A stretch of 64,000 nucleotides of DNA from Coniferiporia sulphurascens (GCA_002794785.1 NBBA01000008.1:1178001-1242000); one strand, 5' to 3'; shown: positions 1 through 13,250, counted from the stretch's first letter. Numbers and translations are program-made. Notes: a model not told the origin generated them from the sequence alone.

Positions 1-119
1 CATTTACTTATCTTTGTATTCTACCGCATTTCATGTCTCTATAACTCCTGCATCTTCGTCTCTCTGCGTCGACATCTGCTTCCCTTATTTCAACTCACAC
101 TCTCGATCGATCCCCAGTC
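1..119 (+). promoter_or_regulatory. 5' leader of the RasGEF gene
   Basis: The short pyrimidine-rich stretch ahead of the first ATG has no open frame of note and is probably 5' UTR. The promoter lies outside the window. Confidence 0.4.
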
Positions 120-3100
120 ATGTCGACTCTCGAGTCTGAATCTCTGCTGCCTCAGGAACCCGTTTCGCAGCCCCTCCTCCCTGTAACGACTGGTGCAAGC
201 TCTGAGGATGCCTTTCCGGACTTCTCAGACCCAAATCTCTTCTCCGGATCAGCTGCTGCGAGCAACAGCAATGCGACCGCGCCTACGTCGGACGCAGCGA
301 GCGAGACGCTCTCCGAACTGTCTTCGGTTGTCTCCTCCGCGACATCTCCTACATCGAACACTTCTGCATCTTCTGGCAGCAAGTTCCTACTACCGGTACC
401 TACTCCTTCATCGAATATGAGTCAGGCGTCCTTCGCATTGTCGGAAGTTAACATGTGCAGTGAGGGCGGCGGAATAGACAAACTCCCACCTGAAATCGCC
501 GCCGCGGACATATCGATATCGGGTACGTAGTACTCTTGCTTGGCTCATTGTCTTGGTTCTTTGTTTGCTAATTGGGTTTTTATACGCGTTGTGACTCGTT
601 TATTGTGTTCTATCTTGGTACAGCGGACGGAAGCTTCGTCGAAACAACATCTGGTCTTGCGGCGCGTGAACTAAAACATCGGTACGATCAACAGCTAGGC
701 GTAAACAAAGACGTCCGTTCGCCGTATACTATAACGGCTATCATCAACCAGCACGGAAAGCAGGTCTATCGTGTCGGGTGGGCAATTCTCTTTTACGCGT
801 ACGGACGCCTCTTCTGACGGGCTGTCTATTGTATAGGTTACGATCTCAAGCGCAGGCGCAGGAACAAACGCTTACGCCAGAACTGGAGACGTCCCCAGCT
901 GTCGCATCAGCTTCAATATCCCAGTCGCAAAGGAAGCGCCGTTCGCGGATGAGCATTACGTCAGTGTTCAAATCGTCGTCGGCGCAGCGACCGCCAGAAG
1001 ATGCGAAAGCGTCTTCGACTTCTGTTGGATCGTCTAATGCGCCGCGAAAGCTGCGCAAACCGCGTTCCATTCCGGACTTTGCCTCAGTCGCGGGCGGGTA
1101 TTTCGGCGATGCCGTTGGCTCGCCGGCGCCTCCGACGGGGCGCGCTCATTCACACAGCGTCACGGGCGCAGATATGCCCCGGCCTATTGTGCAGACGGTC
1201 AGCGTCCCGGAGACGCCCGCACAGCCCACGGGGGATGTGTTCAGCAGTGTGATGGGCTGGACTGGTGTGCCGGCGTCACCAATGACATCCAGCGGAATGA
1301 CGCCCTCGTCGCGCAGTCTTCTAACACCTAGCGATACGCCTTCACAATCTCCGTTGGAGATATGCTCTCAGCATTCGAAGGAAATGTTTGAGCAGCCGTT
1401 TGGTCGGAATGTCTCCTTTGACTCGCCATTCCGGAGTTCGGCGATCTTCCTTCCGTCGGTAATAAGAGAGATGCAGTCGTTCGAGTCGGCGAAGACCGCT
1501 CGTGCGGATACACACTTGAGGAATCCCGTCGGGACACCGCATAGACCAGACTCCCTTGACTCACTCGCGTCGGGCAGATCGGTCCTATCTGACATTGCTT
1601 CTGATTCTTCATTGGACTCGAATACAGCTACGCCGCACGCTGCACCTAGAGCTGTGCCATCGTCAGAAAGCTGCATGTACACGCGCTACCCGACGGCAGT
1701 CTTTGACGTCATTCAAAATTACCGTGGCTTGCCCATGTTTGATACGTTGAGCGCGGCGTCGCGCCAGCCGACGATTAAGATGAGTCTGTCGTCACTGGAT
1801 GGCGCAATTCCGCGTGACGACCCGCGGTTCGTCATATGGGGTGATGTTAGCACGAATGATAATGGGAACGATGCGGAAAGGACGTCTCTGCATGAAAGTG
1901 CATCGACACGCTCCCACTCGCGGCCGCAGTCGCACTCTTTCTCGACACACTCGCGGAAACGGAGCCTGAGACCCAAGTCGCAGGGTATGCCAGAGGTCCG
2001 CGAGCCGTCGCCTGAGCGCGAGGCTGTCCAGACTGATGATGGGTCCAGCGTGGACGGCTTGAACGGCTCGCGGAGGATGCTAATGGCGGCAACGATCGAA
2101 CGTTGGATTGCCCAGCTTACGAGCCAATTCGATTACGACGAACTGCTAATATTCTTCCTCACGTATCGCACATACATTGGTGCGATTGACCTGTGTCATT
2201 TGTTGATTTGCCGCTTTCACTGGGCACTCGAGGAGCCGTCGACTCCTCACGAGGTCATGGTGAAGCAGATTGTGCGCGTACGGACTTTCGTCGCGATCCG
2301 TTATTGGTTGTTGACGTTTTTCCGCGTCGATTTTCTGACCAATCGTGAGCTGTGTCTTCTTTTCGCAAATTGGCTGAACGCGCTTTGGCGCGACCCGATA
2401 CTGGACAAATACAATGATGCTAGGGTGCGCCTTGCCTCTAAATGTTATTCAGGTCTTACTGACACATGCGGTTAGAACATCGTTAAAAAGCTCAAAAAGG
2501 TTGCTAAAGACTGTAAGGACGCTCACTCGCGCCAGAACAAGTCGAGTTGCAGTTTTGAGAAGAAGGGAAAAGTAATGCAGTCTATCGATAAAATCCTCGG
2601 CGACCTCTCGAATGGCGTAAACTTTGCTGCCACGTTACGCAAAGTCACCGCCGCACAACACGAGGAAGAGGATTCTGATGTTGACTTGGATTTCAACCCT
2701 GAAGAGAGCTCTCCGTTTTCGGACGCTGCGGGAGTTCAAGGTTTCGCGTCGTTTGCGAATCAGCTTGGTCCGGGGGATAGTGCTCTTGCATCGAAGCCCG
2801 ATGCGAGCGTTGCTGCTTCGCCTCCGCGTCCGACTTACTCGACATCTAGAATTTTGCTGCAACAGCCCCTTCATTTGACGATTCTCCAGCATGCGCGTGC
2901 AATGCACCCCGGGTCGCATTTGCCGCTGGCTGAAACGCCTTCGGTACTTCCGGGGCATCACAGCGCCCTTTCACGCGTCGTCGTGAACACGATTGGGCGT
3001 CTCGGCCGCTGGAAGCGTGTATTGAGCTCACGTTCGCCCTCGACACCCTTACCTCCATCAGGCGATGTTTCTGCGTTTGATCTCGAACTGAACGCTACTG

Positions 3101-5578
3101 GCGACCTGTTCGCTGTGCGAGGTGGTGTGGGGGAGTATCTGAAGATGATTGACCCAGTGACGAGCTCTCCTGTTACACCTATTGCGCCTGAACTTCCCCA
3201 GGTTACTGTGTCAACATCAGAAGAGGGTAAGGAGGGGAGCTCGCCGGTATCTCCACTTCTGACGCCGACGCCGTCACCGCAAGATTCCGAGCCCACGACT
3301 AGGACGCCGCTGGCAAAACATGCAGATCTTCGACCGGAAAGTCCGGCCAGTGCTCTCAGTACTGAGAGCCTACAGTCGCAAGTGTCTGCATTAGATCCTG
3401 CCAGCCCCGTGCACAGGACACTATCGCGTATTCGCTCTACGGATCGAGCAGAGTCTATTCGTTCTGGCTCGTCTGGCTCGTTCGGGTCGTTGAGGACCAC
3501 ATCTTACCTGGGAAACTCAGTCTCTACACCACAACATCAGTCGTTCCCTGATGTTGTATCTATCGACGATCTCGACTATTTGTCGGACAACTCGTCTGGT
3601 GAGAGCGGTCCTGCTCGCCCGCCTGGTCTTCGTCCGACAAAACGCTTGCCAAACCGTCGTGATTTCGAGTTCGTGCGCCGCTCGGTGGATAGCGTGTCGT
3701 CCATGGGTATTATCTCGCGCGCATCGGTAGCCTTGTCTGAGCATGTGGATTCTGCGCGTTCGTCGTATTCGTCCCCACGTGGCGGCCTCGGCCCCACCTT
3801 GCAGCAATGGCAGGTTAACGCGCTGATCGACGACCTCAGTGATGACGGCAACGATCCTGGGGATGCGGAAGCCGCGTTACGCCGCCTGGAGGGCCAGATC
3901 AATCACAAACAGCAGAAGCATAAGGAGGCGAAGGTCGATGGCTGGGTTCGTACGATACAGGAACGGATGGCCGCCGGCGACTTCGGGCACGAACAGACCA
4001 GGAACTTATCGGATGATGAGGGCGACGGATATGAGTCGGAGGACGATTATGGTATGGAGAATAGTAGAACTCTGGATTCTTCGGGAAACGAAGGGGATGT
4101 CACTATATCGTTGCCTCGGTCTTCCTTGGACTCGCTGTCAGGTCCCCCTTCGTATGATGCGGCGGCCCGATCCGACATGAATGTGGGTGGGGAAGCTGTC
4201 ACTCCAACGGCCCGTCAGACTTCGCACCCAATGAGCAGTCCAGCTGCCGAGGCAAAACCGAAGATCGATGAGGCTGTCCCGGAGGAGATCTTGCTGAGTC
4301 GTCTTCCATCGCGTTCGTCGACATCCAACGGGCCTTCTGTGAACTCGTCGCCTCCTCAGCGGAACGGACACTCCGCATATACGCTCACTAAGCAGCCGGG
4401 AGTCCCTATCGCACATCGCTCATTCATTCTGCACTATCGCTCGGAGACGCTCGCACAGCACTTTGCTGTCATTGAGCGCGAGATTTTCCTGGGCATCAAG
4501 TTTGAGGAGCTTGTGTCCGAAGAGTGGATGTCGTCGAATGAAGATTTTGATGTGCGGGATTGGATGCAGTTCCTTCGCGATCGCCGCAGAAAGGTGGAGT
4601 TACGTGGCAGAGGGAAGATTAGTGTTTTGTCTGCTGCGAGAGCCCGCTTCAATCTTGTCTCGAACTTCGTCGTATCCGAGATTGCTCTGACTAATCCTCA
4701 TGACCGTGTCTATATCGTCAGCAAGTTTATTCGGATTGCATGGGTGCGTGTTTTTATCAAGTTACTATAGGGGTCGCTTGAACTTATCATTTATCCTCCT
4801 GCTATCGTTGAGCAGAAAACCTACATTCAGAACAACTTCGCCACGCTTGTTGCTATCATTTCCGGACTCAGTAATGAATGGGTCCGGAAGGCCATGAAAA
4901 GGTCTTGGAGCCGTGTGGGTATCTGGGAGATACGGGTCTTTGAGGACCTGAAGGCATTCTGCACGAGCGAGGAGGACTTCCGTTACATCCGCAAGGCTAT
5001 CGCGGCTATTGTCGATGCGAAGCCCCTAAACGCAAGTGGGCAAGATGACGCAGCCACCACAAGCACGGGTCCCACGGACGCTGTGTCTTCTGGAAATAAG
5101 AGCAGGTCTACCGCGGACGGCAAAGTTGTTGTGCCTTCCTCGTGTGTGCCGTTTATCGGTGAGTGAAGATACAAATGCTTCCTATCATACGCGGAATCTA
5201 ACGGGTTCATTCAATATGGCAGGCGTATACCTGTCACAGCTGCACCGCTTTCGTCGACTACCTGACCTGATTGACCCTTCTGCACCCACTGAGACCGTTG
5301 ACACGGATCCTGATACCGGGAATTTTAAGGCGCCCGCACATCCGGAAGTGTTTTCTGACCTGCGGCCCTTGCCGCCGTCTATGCAGATTGAGCCGCTAAT
5401 CAACGTGCAGAAGCAGCGTAAAATTGCGGGCGTTATCAAGGCGCTCGTTGCGGGACAGCATCTTGCGAACAAGGTCGAGGTCGACATGGATAAAAGGTTA
5501 CTTTCACGTTGTTTGAAGCTCAGCGCGCTCGATTTCGATACCCTGCAGCGCATATTCGGAGTGTATTCTGATTACTGA
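120..5578 (+). CDS. Lte1-like Ras guanine-nucleotide exchange factor
   Basis: This is a predicted exchange factor for a Ras-family GTPase. Six exons fit in phase: 120-522, 624-777, 837-2424, 2476-4743, 4816-5158 and 5223-5578, giving 1703 residues. A RasGEF_N domain lies at about residues 590-715 (it begins near ATIERWIAQLTSQFDYDELL). A catalytic CDC25-type RasGEF domain fills the C-terminus from about residue 1365, with the segments HRSFILHYRSETLAQHF, NNFATLVAIISGLSNEWV and PFIGVYLSQLHRF. The ~650 residues between them are Ser/Pro-rich and look disordered. Two widely separated domains are the layout of fungal Lte1, a mitotic-exit regulator. The intron at 4744-4815 is required because the direct reading meets a stop, and splicing restores the run from FIRIAW to KTYIQNNF. 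The family call is firm; the Lte1 role is inferred from architecture. Confidence 0.88.
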
Positions 5579-6131
5579 GGGATACCGCTTTGAGGGCGTT
5601 TACGAGTTTGATATGACCTGTATATGATACGCAGACTTCCGTCTCTTCTTTTTTTCATTACCCAATCCGGTTCCCTGCGGTGATAGAAGGGTTTGTGTTA
5701 TTGGTTACAATCTGTATATTTCTTACGCATAGTCGAGCCTGGGGTATCGCATATATTGTTATCACATGCTAGCGCCGACTGATAAGGCTAGAGGTTCCTT
5801 TAGAAACGCCTATTCTTTCACGCTTGGTGTGGCCGGGCGGGAATTTCAGCTCTGAGAAGTTCTTGGCGGCTTTACTGCTGCTGCTGCAACTAAGTCCCCC
5901 ACACAAAAAAAAAACAAGAAAAAGGGCAAAAAAATCTTCCTTGGTTGTAGTCATGTGCCTGGAGATCACAAGAAAGTCGACAATGCCGATCGTTTTCCTC
6001 GTTCCGGCAGCCATGTGCTCGATCAGAAAAGCTTGAAATATATACATACAAAGCTACTTATCGGCAGCGCCCACCTTTGCAGCTCCACTCTCGCTTTCCC
6101 TCCTACCCCTTTGTTTCCTTCGTCCTCAATC
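5579..6131. other. intergenic: RasGEF 3' end and permease promoter
   Basis: No credible gene is seen. The stretch has an A-rich tract near 5900 and a pyrimidine-rich leader directly before the permease ATG at 6132. Confidence 0.5.
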
Positions 6132-9094
6132 ATGAATACCTCAGAGAAGCTGTTCGAGGCCCATTCCAAGGTCGATGATGAGCCGGTCAGCGGAAGCGAG
6201 AGGTCGATATTGTCCGCTCTTGACGATGATGACAGGGAGCTTGAGGCGCTTGGCTATGTCCCCTCTTTTAAGCGTGAATTCTCCAACCTCGCGACGGTGC
6301 GTCGAGCAACATTTTTCGTTTTTGTTTTTTTTGTCCTAATTTTTTTTGTTCACAAATGTCGTCCAGATTAGCTTTGCGTTCAGTATTATGGTACAGCACG
6401 CGACATGATCAATCTGTGGCTGCGGTGGTCATTGATGATCATCATTTTAGGGCTTGTGCTCGAGTATTGCGACGACGTTCAACACACCGCTGCTCCTCGG
6501 AGGTCCTTCCTCGGTATGCGTATTTTTAAAAGCAGAGTGGAGTTGGCGGGCGTCTAACTCGGACCAAAGGTGACGTGGTGCTGGATTTTGGGCTCGTGCA
6601 TGTGCTTTACGCTCGGTGAGTTTTTCATTGCCCATCCGGCGCCGCCCATGTCGCTAAATGAAACCCGGCGCATTTAGGCGCGTCTATCGCGGAAATTGTT
6701 AGCGCGTTCCGACGTGCGGAGGACTGTAAGCTGCTCCCGGTTTTCCTGTCTATATGCGCCATAATCCTGACACGTTCGTCTCTAGATACACTGCGTCTGC
6801 TCAGCTGTGCCCGCCGAGGCGTCGAGCGGCCGTAAGTACAGCCTCGTTTCTTCATTCCGCTTATCTTATCTCAATTTAATTTTTTTTGCCTCCGAACAGG
6901 TCGGATGGGTTGTCGGGTGGCTGAACATATTGGGTAAAAGCAGCCTCCATATGCTCCTTTTTTGCGTGTTATCTGAGATGATTGCAGGTCAAGTTGCAGG
7001 GTTATCATCGACAGAGTTCGGCCTTGCGAACATGATTTGGGCAGCGGTGGTCATTGGCAAAGACGGGGATTTCGTTATCACGCAGGTACTGAATGGATTC
7101 CTTAATTAGGGACTGGGGCCGGTCTATTGATTACCCTTTGCCTAACAGGGAAAGACTGTTGGCCTATTTGCCGGCTTGTTAGTCGTGCATGGTATTCTGG
7201 TCTGTGCTTTTCCTGAAGATGAAATCCTTGAATTTCGATTAACTCGGCTTCTGTGTAGAACTCGGTAGCTACGAAGTACCTCGCGATGTTCACCAAAGGC
7301 TTCGTCTTCGTGAACCTCGGCGCCACCGGTCGTACGTTATTCCTGTTAACTCTTCCGCTGACTTCTTGTTCGTGCGTGCTCAACATATATTTCCCCCAGT
7401 TATTATTATCGTACTACTCGCCATGACGCCGCGCTCGGAAATGCACACCGCTAGCTACGTCTTCGGATCGGAGGGTATTGTCAATCAAACGGGCGGTTGG
7501 AACTCTGGACTCTCGTTTCTCTTCGGCTTGCTCAGTGTGCAGTGGACGGTGCGTCTTTCGGAACCGCCAGACCGAGCATAATTAATTTTAAGCCTTCTGA
7601 TTTCGGACCCTGATGACGACTGGGCGAATAGATGACGGTAAGCGTTTAAACGTTTCTTTTGGAATTTGGCGGCCCTGATGCCCATTTAGGATTATGACGC
7701 CACCGCACATATTGCGTGAGTATACGCAATTCGTCAATCATTACGGTTGTATGCTAACTAGATCACTGCAGGGAAGAGGTGAAGCGCGCTGCTTACGCCG
7801 GTTTGTCTAAAATAAGCTCTTCCGAAGCGATTTGCTTTCTAACTTCGCTTTAGCCCCGAGCGCTATCTTCATTGCTGGTGAGTGACTCGTCCCGAAGTGC
7901 ATCGAAGGGTATGACTTATGTTTATCTCGCGACAGTCATCGGAACGGGACTGATTGGTTGGCTTTTCAACATCGTCCTTGTTCTATGTTCGGGTCCCTTG
8001 TAAGTCATATGCTAGTCGGAGGCTTAGGTGCTCGAAATAACCAACTTGATATCCAGAGCAAATCTCCCCGGTGACTCCGGTTCTGCCGTGCTTCAGGTCT
8101 GTCCCGATATTTCAATATTTCATTCAATTCGGGCTGGTCTCATCTTGCAGCATACACAATCTCATAGATCATGACCGATCGCATCGGTAAAACTGGCGCC
8201 TTATTCCTTTGGGTGGGTATACTTGTCGGTGTTTACCGATGAGTTACTGACGTATGGATAGGCCTTCGTATGCTTGACAGCGTTCTTCGTGTGCCAAACT
8301 GCGTTGCAGGCGTGTTCACGAACGGTGTATGCATTCAGCCGCGACAACGGCCTCCCGGACCGTGGTGTCCTTGGAAGGGTAAGCAAGATTACTCAGACGC
8401 CACTGGCGGCGATCTGGACGACGACGATATTCAGCATCCTTCCTGGCTTGCTTGACTTTGCGAGTCCTGTCGCTGCGAATGCTATCTTCTCGCTCACGGC
8501 CATGGCACTTGATATCTCGTATATCATCCCGATTTTCCTGTGAGTCCTGCGTCGTGCATTACATCAATTATTGGGACTGAATTCGGTGCTGGGGTTTTTA
8601 GGAGGAGGTTCTACAGGAATCACCCTGAAGTAAACTTCAAGCCGGGTCCCTTCTACATGGGTCCCGGACTCTTGGGTTGGGCGGCGAACATCACGTGTAT
8701 CTCTTGGACGATCTTCGTATCCGTCATCTTTTCGATTCCTACCAACTTACCCGTCACTAAAACAAACATGAACTACGCTTCGGTATGCTCCCTGTTCCAT
8801 CTTTTTAAGGAGCGTATTATAACTTGTAATTCAAGGTCATTACTGGTGGCGTGGTCATTCTTTCCGGGTAAGTCAAAATTCACCTGATAGTTTGTGCGTT
8901 GCGAGGCTGACAGCATTTTACAGGGCGTGGTATCTTCTGGGGTACGCTTATTGACAAATATTCCTTCCCCGTTGCTCACTTCTGTCTATTTTTTTTGCAG
9001 AGCACATCGCCATTACAAGGGACCAACGTCCAACATCAAACAAACATCAGCACGCCATACCGCCGGGGACGAGAAGGACAGGATGGAGGCCTGA
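6132..9094 (+). CDS. amino-acid/GABA-type permease (APC superfamily), one apparent frameshift
   Basis: This is a plasma-membrane or vacuolar amino-acid (GABA/polyamine-type) transporter with about 12 helices. I resolve 23 exons: 6132-6296, 6367-6390, 6451-6513, 6570-6615, 6678-6725, 6786-6831, 6900-6933, 6988-7085, 7149-7199, 7259-7328, 7400-7548, 7632-7637, 7690-7715, 7772-7800, 7854-7877, 7936-7999, 8057-8096, 8168-8212, 8262-8539, 8602-8782, 8836-8867, 8924-8941 and 9001-9094. Family signatures are visible: VGWVVGWLNILGQVAGLSST, SVQWTMTDYDATAHIAEEVK and AFSRDNGLPDRGVLG. The exon sum is 1631 nt, one short of a multiple of three. The break is in exon 5, where the family motif FPTCGGLY would need ttcccg but the sequence has ttccg at about 6708-6712. 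With that base the protein would be 543 residues. Substrate specificity cannot be read from sequence. Confidence 0.88.
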
Positions 9095-9339
9095 TTAACA
9101 TACTCTGCAGACCGTCGTATATCCACGTGGATTATATGGATAGGATTTATTGCTGACTGAGGAATTTGAGGTTAGCTGCCCATACCCGACTCGGTTGTAG
9201 TTATCCCCCCCCCCCACTCACTTCCCTGCGGGGCGTCGCTGTGTTGTTGTAAAGTTAATACTTGTGTACGACTGTGATGATATGCATTACTGCTTTGCGA
9301 CAAGGCGGGGGGTGAGAGATGTGAGTGTCTGGGTGGTGT

Positions 9340-10442
9340 GTTTCGTGATTCTGGAATGCGGGGTTGTTTGAGGTGCTTTGAGAGCAACGTAGTGCTCTGG
9401 GTTGGGGCGTTGAGCACGTTTCCAGCCCACCGAAGAAGCGGATTTGAGTGTGCCACCTGGCTGCGGCGAACGACATTTATCGTCTTAGGCGCTGAAGGTA
9501 CATACATAAATGTGCATTCCTCGCGAATTAGGACGTGGTGTGGTGAAGGCGACGTACTGAAAGAATAATTCATAAGATATTTATTGGATTGAAGCTTTTG
9601 AATGGATATGAGATAGAGCATGGCGTACCGAGTATTACCGACGTCTGCACTCTTACGCGTTGTTCGCTGTTTTTTTAGCTACCTAGATTCTGTGGCTCGC
9701 CGTGCCTCGCTTATTCCATTCACACCACTTGGCTCCCGGGTCAGTGTGCAACTTCCCCCCTCACAAAATACCATTCACCAGAGGAGGAAGGAAAGATATT
9801 GTCCTTGAATCTGTCGACGAGGCGCATACAATGCCACTAGTACTGGTCCGAGCGTCACTCAAGGACGGTACCGATGACGCCCTAGTTGACGCAGGCTCGA
9901 ACCCGGGCGTGCCACTCACTGGATGCCCGAGCCAATCACGAGCAGCCCGAGTACGCCGTTTGCCTTATTTGGAACTTGGGAGGAGGACGATGACGACAGA
10001 CCCGCTTTGATTAAACTGGAGCTATTTTCTCACGAATACAGTCCCGTCTAATCTTCTCTGATGAATGCTGTGCTAGTCAACACAACTCTGATAGAGACCA
10101 CGACAACCATTTCGACCTGTAAAAATCAGTACCCCTTCAACATACGCAACAGCGCTCGATTTCGGACGAATAAGGACGGAATGATGCGCTCGATATTTTT
10201 GTGCGTATTTTTTCAAAGTATAAATGCGCTAACCCGACGACGTTTTCCGCAGAGACGGGAAAATTGTACCGATGGACTCTCTTCAACATTGCATTCTCAA
10301 CACCTTGGCCGCTGCAAAAAAAATTTAAGGAAAAGTCTCGGTATGGTCTCCGATTCCACGCGTCTTTTAGACTATTTTCCCCGCCAAGAAAAAGGAACTA
10401 GCCAAATCTTCAACTGGACAGACGCGAAGCGTGATCTGTGAC
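9340..10442. other. diverged non-coding flank inside arm A
   Basis: No gene can be supported here. The stretch aligns loosely, in reverse, with about 60.78-61.90 kb; for example, the block reading gcatggcgtaccgag near 9620 recurs there. Short open frames differ between the two copies, which argues against coding. Confidence 0.5.
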
Positions 10443-10612
10443 CGACGCGACGCGACGCGACTGAGCGTCGATCATGACGATGGTTCCGTCGCACTTTTAT
10501 TTTGACCTATTTTGGCCATCCGTCTATAAAAGACTGCCACTTCGTCCCCCCGTCCTCCTCATTGCTCTTCCTCGCACCTTAGCCATCACCCCTCGAATAC
10601 CTCGCAATAACC
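10443..10612 (+). promoter_or_regulatory. TATA promoter of orphan gene copy A
   Basis: A consensus TATA box (tctataaaag, TATAAA at 10525-10530) lies 83 bp before the ATG, behind a short GACGC iteration (10443-10461) and a half-inverted gcgtcg. The same block, with one visible base difference over ~170 bp, precedes copy B, so the promoter was copied with the gene. Confidence 0.65.
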
Positions 10613-13250
10613 ATGTTCTCCGCTGCTTTACTCTTGAGGCTCGTCATGGCCGCCCTCAGCCTGGTCCCCAGGCGAGGTCCCGGCACGGCGAAGTTCTTGG
10701 GTGGGTTTGCCACCCTCGGGCCACTCGCGGACACCGACTGGGGGGACACACCCTTCGTCGATCCATTGAGACCGGCCTTCAAGCACCCGTTCATCAGCCC
10801 GTATCCGGTCTGTCATGCCACGAACAAGACCAGCGTCGTCACGGCCGACAACAGTGCCACCTGCACCTTTGAAGACTACATATCGTATAACACTAACACT
10901 ACCCACAACTATCTCGCGGCGGACTACTTCATGTACCGGAAACCGCACACGATGATCGACAGGCTCAACATCTTAAACTTCGTCAGCGACGATTCTGCAT
11001 CGGCATCCGGCACGCCGAGCAAGCCGCTCGAAAGTAGCAGGACTACGAGGTACGCGCCACTGGTGGCAAAGTTCGTCCCTAGTATCATCTATCTACCGCG
11101 GTATGTATTTGGCGACGTTGTCTGGAACAACGTCAAACGGGCCATACAAGCTCCCCTCGGCATTATCTATTTGCCACGACACGCACTAGGCGACGATGTC
11201 TGGGACAGCGTTAAACGGGCGATACGAGCTCCTCTCGGTATTATTTATTTGCCACGACGCACACTGAGTGAAGCTGTCTGGAACAACGTCAACGGGGGGA
11301 CTTTAACGGATGCTCAGCTACGCAAACTACCTTTCAGCTTGACGGAGGTCTGTCCCGTCGACGAAGTAGAAAGCTCAAGCTGGATCCCTCGTTCAAATGG
11401 ATTAAAATGCTTCTCTCTCTGTCTTCTTCTCATCCTTGCGTCTGTTGCCTCAAAACTCAGAATACACTTTGAAAAATTATCCCCTCCACTGTGGTCGGAT
11501 TCTGATGGTGCTATATTTATCGTACGTGCATCATTCTACCGTAGCACGTTTTCTCAGCTAACGTGTTTCGTCAGTCCTACGAATCCAAAACGATTGTCTT
11601 AAAGCTTGGTTTCTCGATTTACGATTCTGAAGAACACTCCTCTACTCCCAGTACTAGTGTCGCAGACGCAGACGACTCCCCGCCCGCTGCACCGGAAGAG
11701 TCGTCTTCTCTACAACTCGTACCACAGTCTACGGTCATTGGTTGTGATCCGCCGAAATCCGCTACGCCCGCCCGTTCCAATCCGCCGTCTGCAGTCTTTC
11801 AATCTAATATGCGGATTGTGTTCAAGATTGTTCAATCTAATACACAGCTTTGGTCTACGGTCACTCGGTCTAATCCACGGTATTTGTCTTTGGTCGCTTG
11901 TTCCATTGCAAAGGTCCCGTACCCGATCACTCGGTTCGATCAACGGATTTTGTCCGCGTTCGCTCATCATGATCCACGGGTTTTTAATATGGTCGCTCCA
12001 CGGGTCCAACGTATGTATTCGAGCTCTGGGTACTTGATCAATATCGACTCTGGCATCACGGACATAAGCGGCCCCATCGACGGAATATCGACTGCCGTCA
12101 TTCTCTACGACCCACGCCCGCGGATGCCTTTGTCTACGACTACGAGGGTGGATCGAGACCCAATGTCTGCCATCATCATCATCATATTCTACTTTTGGCT
12201 GCGTGCGCTCACTTCTCCGAGGTCGCCGGAGCCTTCAGTGGAAAGTCGTCATGGATCATCAACTACCGCCAACCCGCGTGACTCGGGCTCTGACAAGTTT
12301 GTGACCTGTTCCGGCGCCGGTACCTCCGATACGGGCGACGATCTCGATGAATTATCGACTGCCTTCGTTCTTTACATTCATTCGCTTACAACTTCCTCAC
12401 GAGTGGACTTCGAGTCGTCGACTGCCGTCGTTCTCTATGATCCGCAAATGCATTCAGCCAAGACTGCGGACTCGTTGGTGTGCTCCTCGAAACCGGATCA
12501 CGAACTTTCATCCGCTGTTGTCCTCTGGAATCCGCCGACGTCTCCCATGTACTCGCTCTCTCCTGCGAGCTCGTCACTGCTCTCTCTGGAACTGGAACCC
12601 GACGACGCGTTTGATGTCTCCACTGCGTCGTTGGTAACCGTCAACAGCTCTTCCGGGTCCGAACGTGATCAGCGTCCATCACCTGACGTCAACCTTGGTC
12701 TTACTGCTGCTTGCGCTCCTGGATTGCCCCCTCTGTTTCTGATACCTCTGGACCACCCTCTTCTGAAAGCGTCTCTATACTGGCTGTCGACGACAACGAC
12801 AAAGCTTCAGCTGTATTGAGTCCTAGCTCGCGTGTTACAACCGCTCCGAAGCTACGCTCTCTAGTCCCGATCATGAAGAAGGAAGATCCCGAGCTTGGAC
12901 GCAAGGTTTCTGACCTTTCCGAATCGGGCGACTTTGGTGACGCCACCGATGCTACCAGTCTCTCAAATGGAGCAGATGGACGTACAGCGATGGGAGACGA
13001 AAACACCGAGTGCGGCGCTAGCCACGCTGCGTCTCTGGTGGTCGACTCCCCTATCGCTGACGCGTCCGTCGCTCCTGAGTCGGAGGACCCGGCGTCTGCC
13101 CCTCGCCCATACAAGAAGAAAACGCGTAGGGGTTGCCGGAACAGAGGAAAAGGCGGCAGGGGAAAGAAGAACCCTCCTGTCTCCGTCGAGTCGCCATCCG
13201 AGGCTTCAACCGAACTACCAGTAGCTCCTCTGATTGACCTCGGTTCCTAA
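10613..13250 (+). CDS. orphan single-pass membrane protein, copy A (frameshifted near the 3' end)
   Basis: I do not recognise this protein. Two exons, 10613-11521 and 11575 onward, join in phase through a 53-nt intron. The product starts with a hydrophobic N-terminus (a possible signal peptide). It then has an extracellular-looking part with NKT/NTT glycosylation-type sites, three tandem 26-residue repeats (from residue 158) and a hydrophobic helix at about residues 266-284. A long Ser/Thr/Pro-rich tail follows with a recurring STAVVLYDP-like motif. Relative to copy B one base is missing at about 12726-12731 (gccccct versus gctcccct). The frame therefore stops at 12819, giving 717 residues. 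With the base the frame runs to 13250 and ends in a Lys/Arg-rich stretch. It could be a young pseudogene or a sequencing undercall. Confidence 0.6.
11084..11317 (+). repeat. three 78-bp in-frame tandem repeats (26 residues each)
   Basis: The units start at 11084, 11162 and 11240. Each encodes a segment opening IIYLPR, with a conserved V-W-N/D-N/S-V core and, in the first two, an APLG end. The third unit is degenerate after its core. The same array is present in copy B. Confidence 0.75.

Noticed and set aside
4744..4770. 27-nt intron in the RasGEF gene
   Set aside because: The acceptor at 4770 gives an implausibly short intron and adds about 15 unrelated residues. The acceptor ending at 4815 gives a normal 72-nt intron and an uninterrupted RasGEF motif.
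9880..9930. tRNA-like B box (gctcgaacccg), also near 61310
   Set aside because: The flanking bases do not form a T-stem, and no anticodon arm or acceptor stem can be drawn.
11522..11574. Two separate genes (329 and 561 codons) in the orphan locus
   Set aside because: A GT-AG intron of 53 nt joins them in phase in both copies, and the second frame lacks its own promoter.
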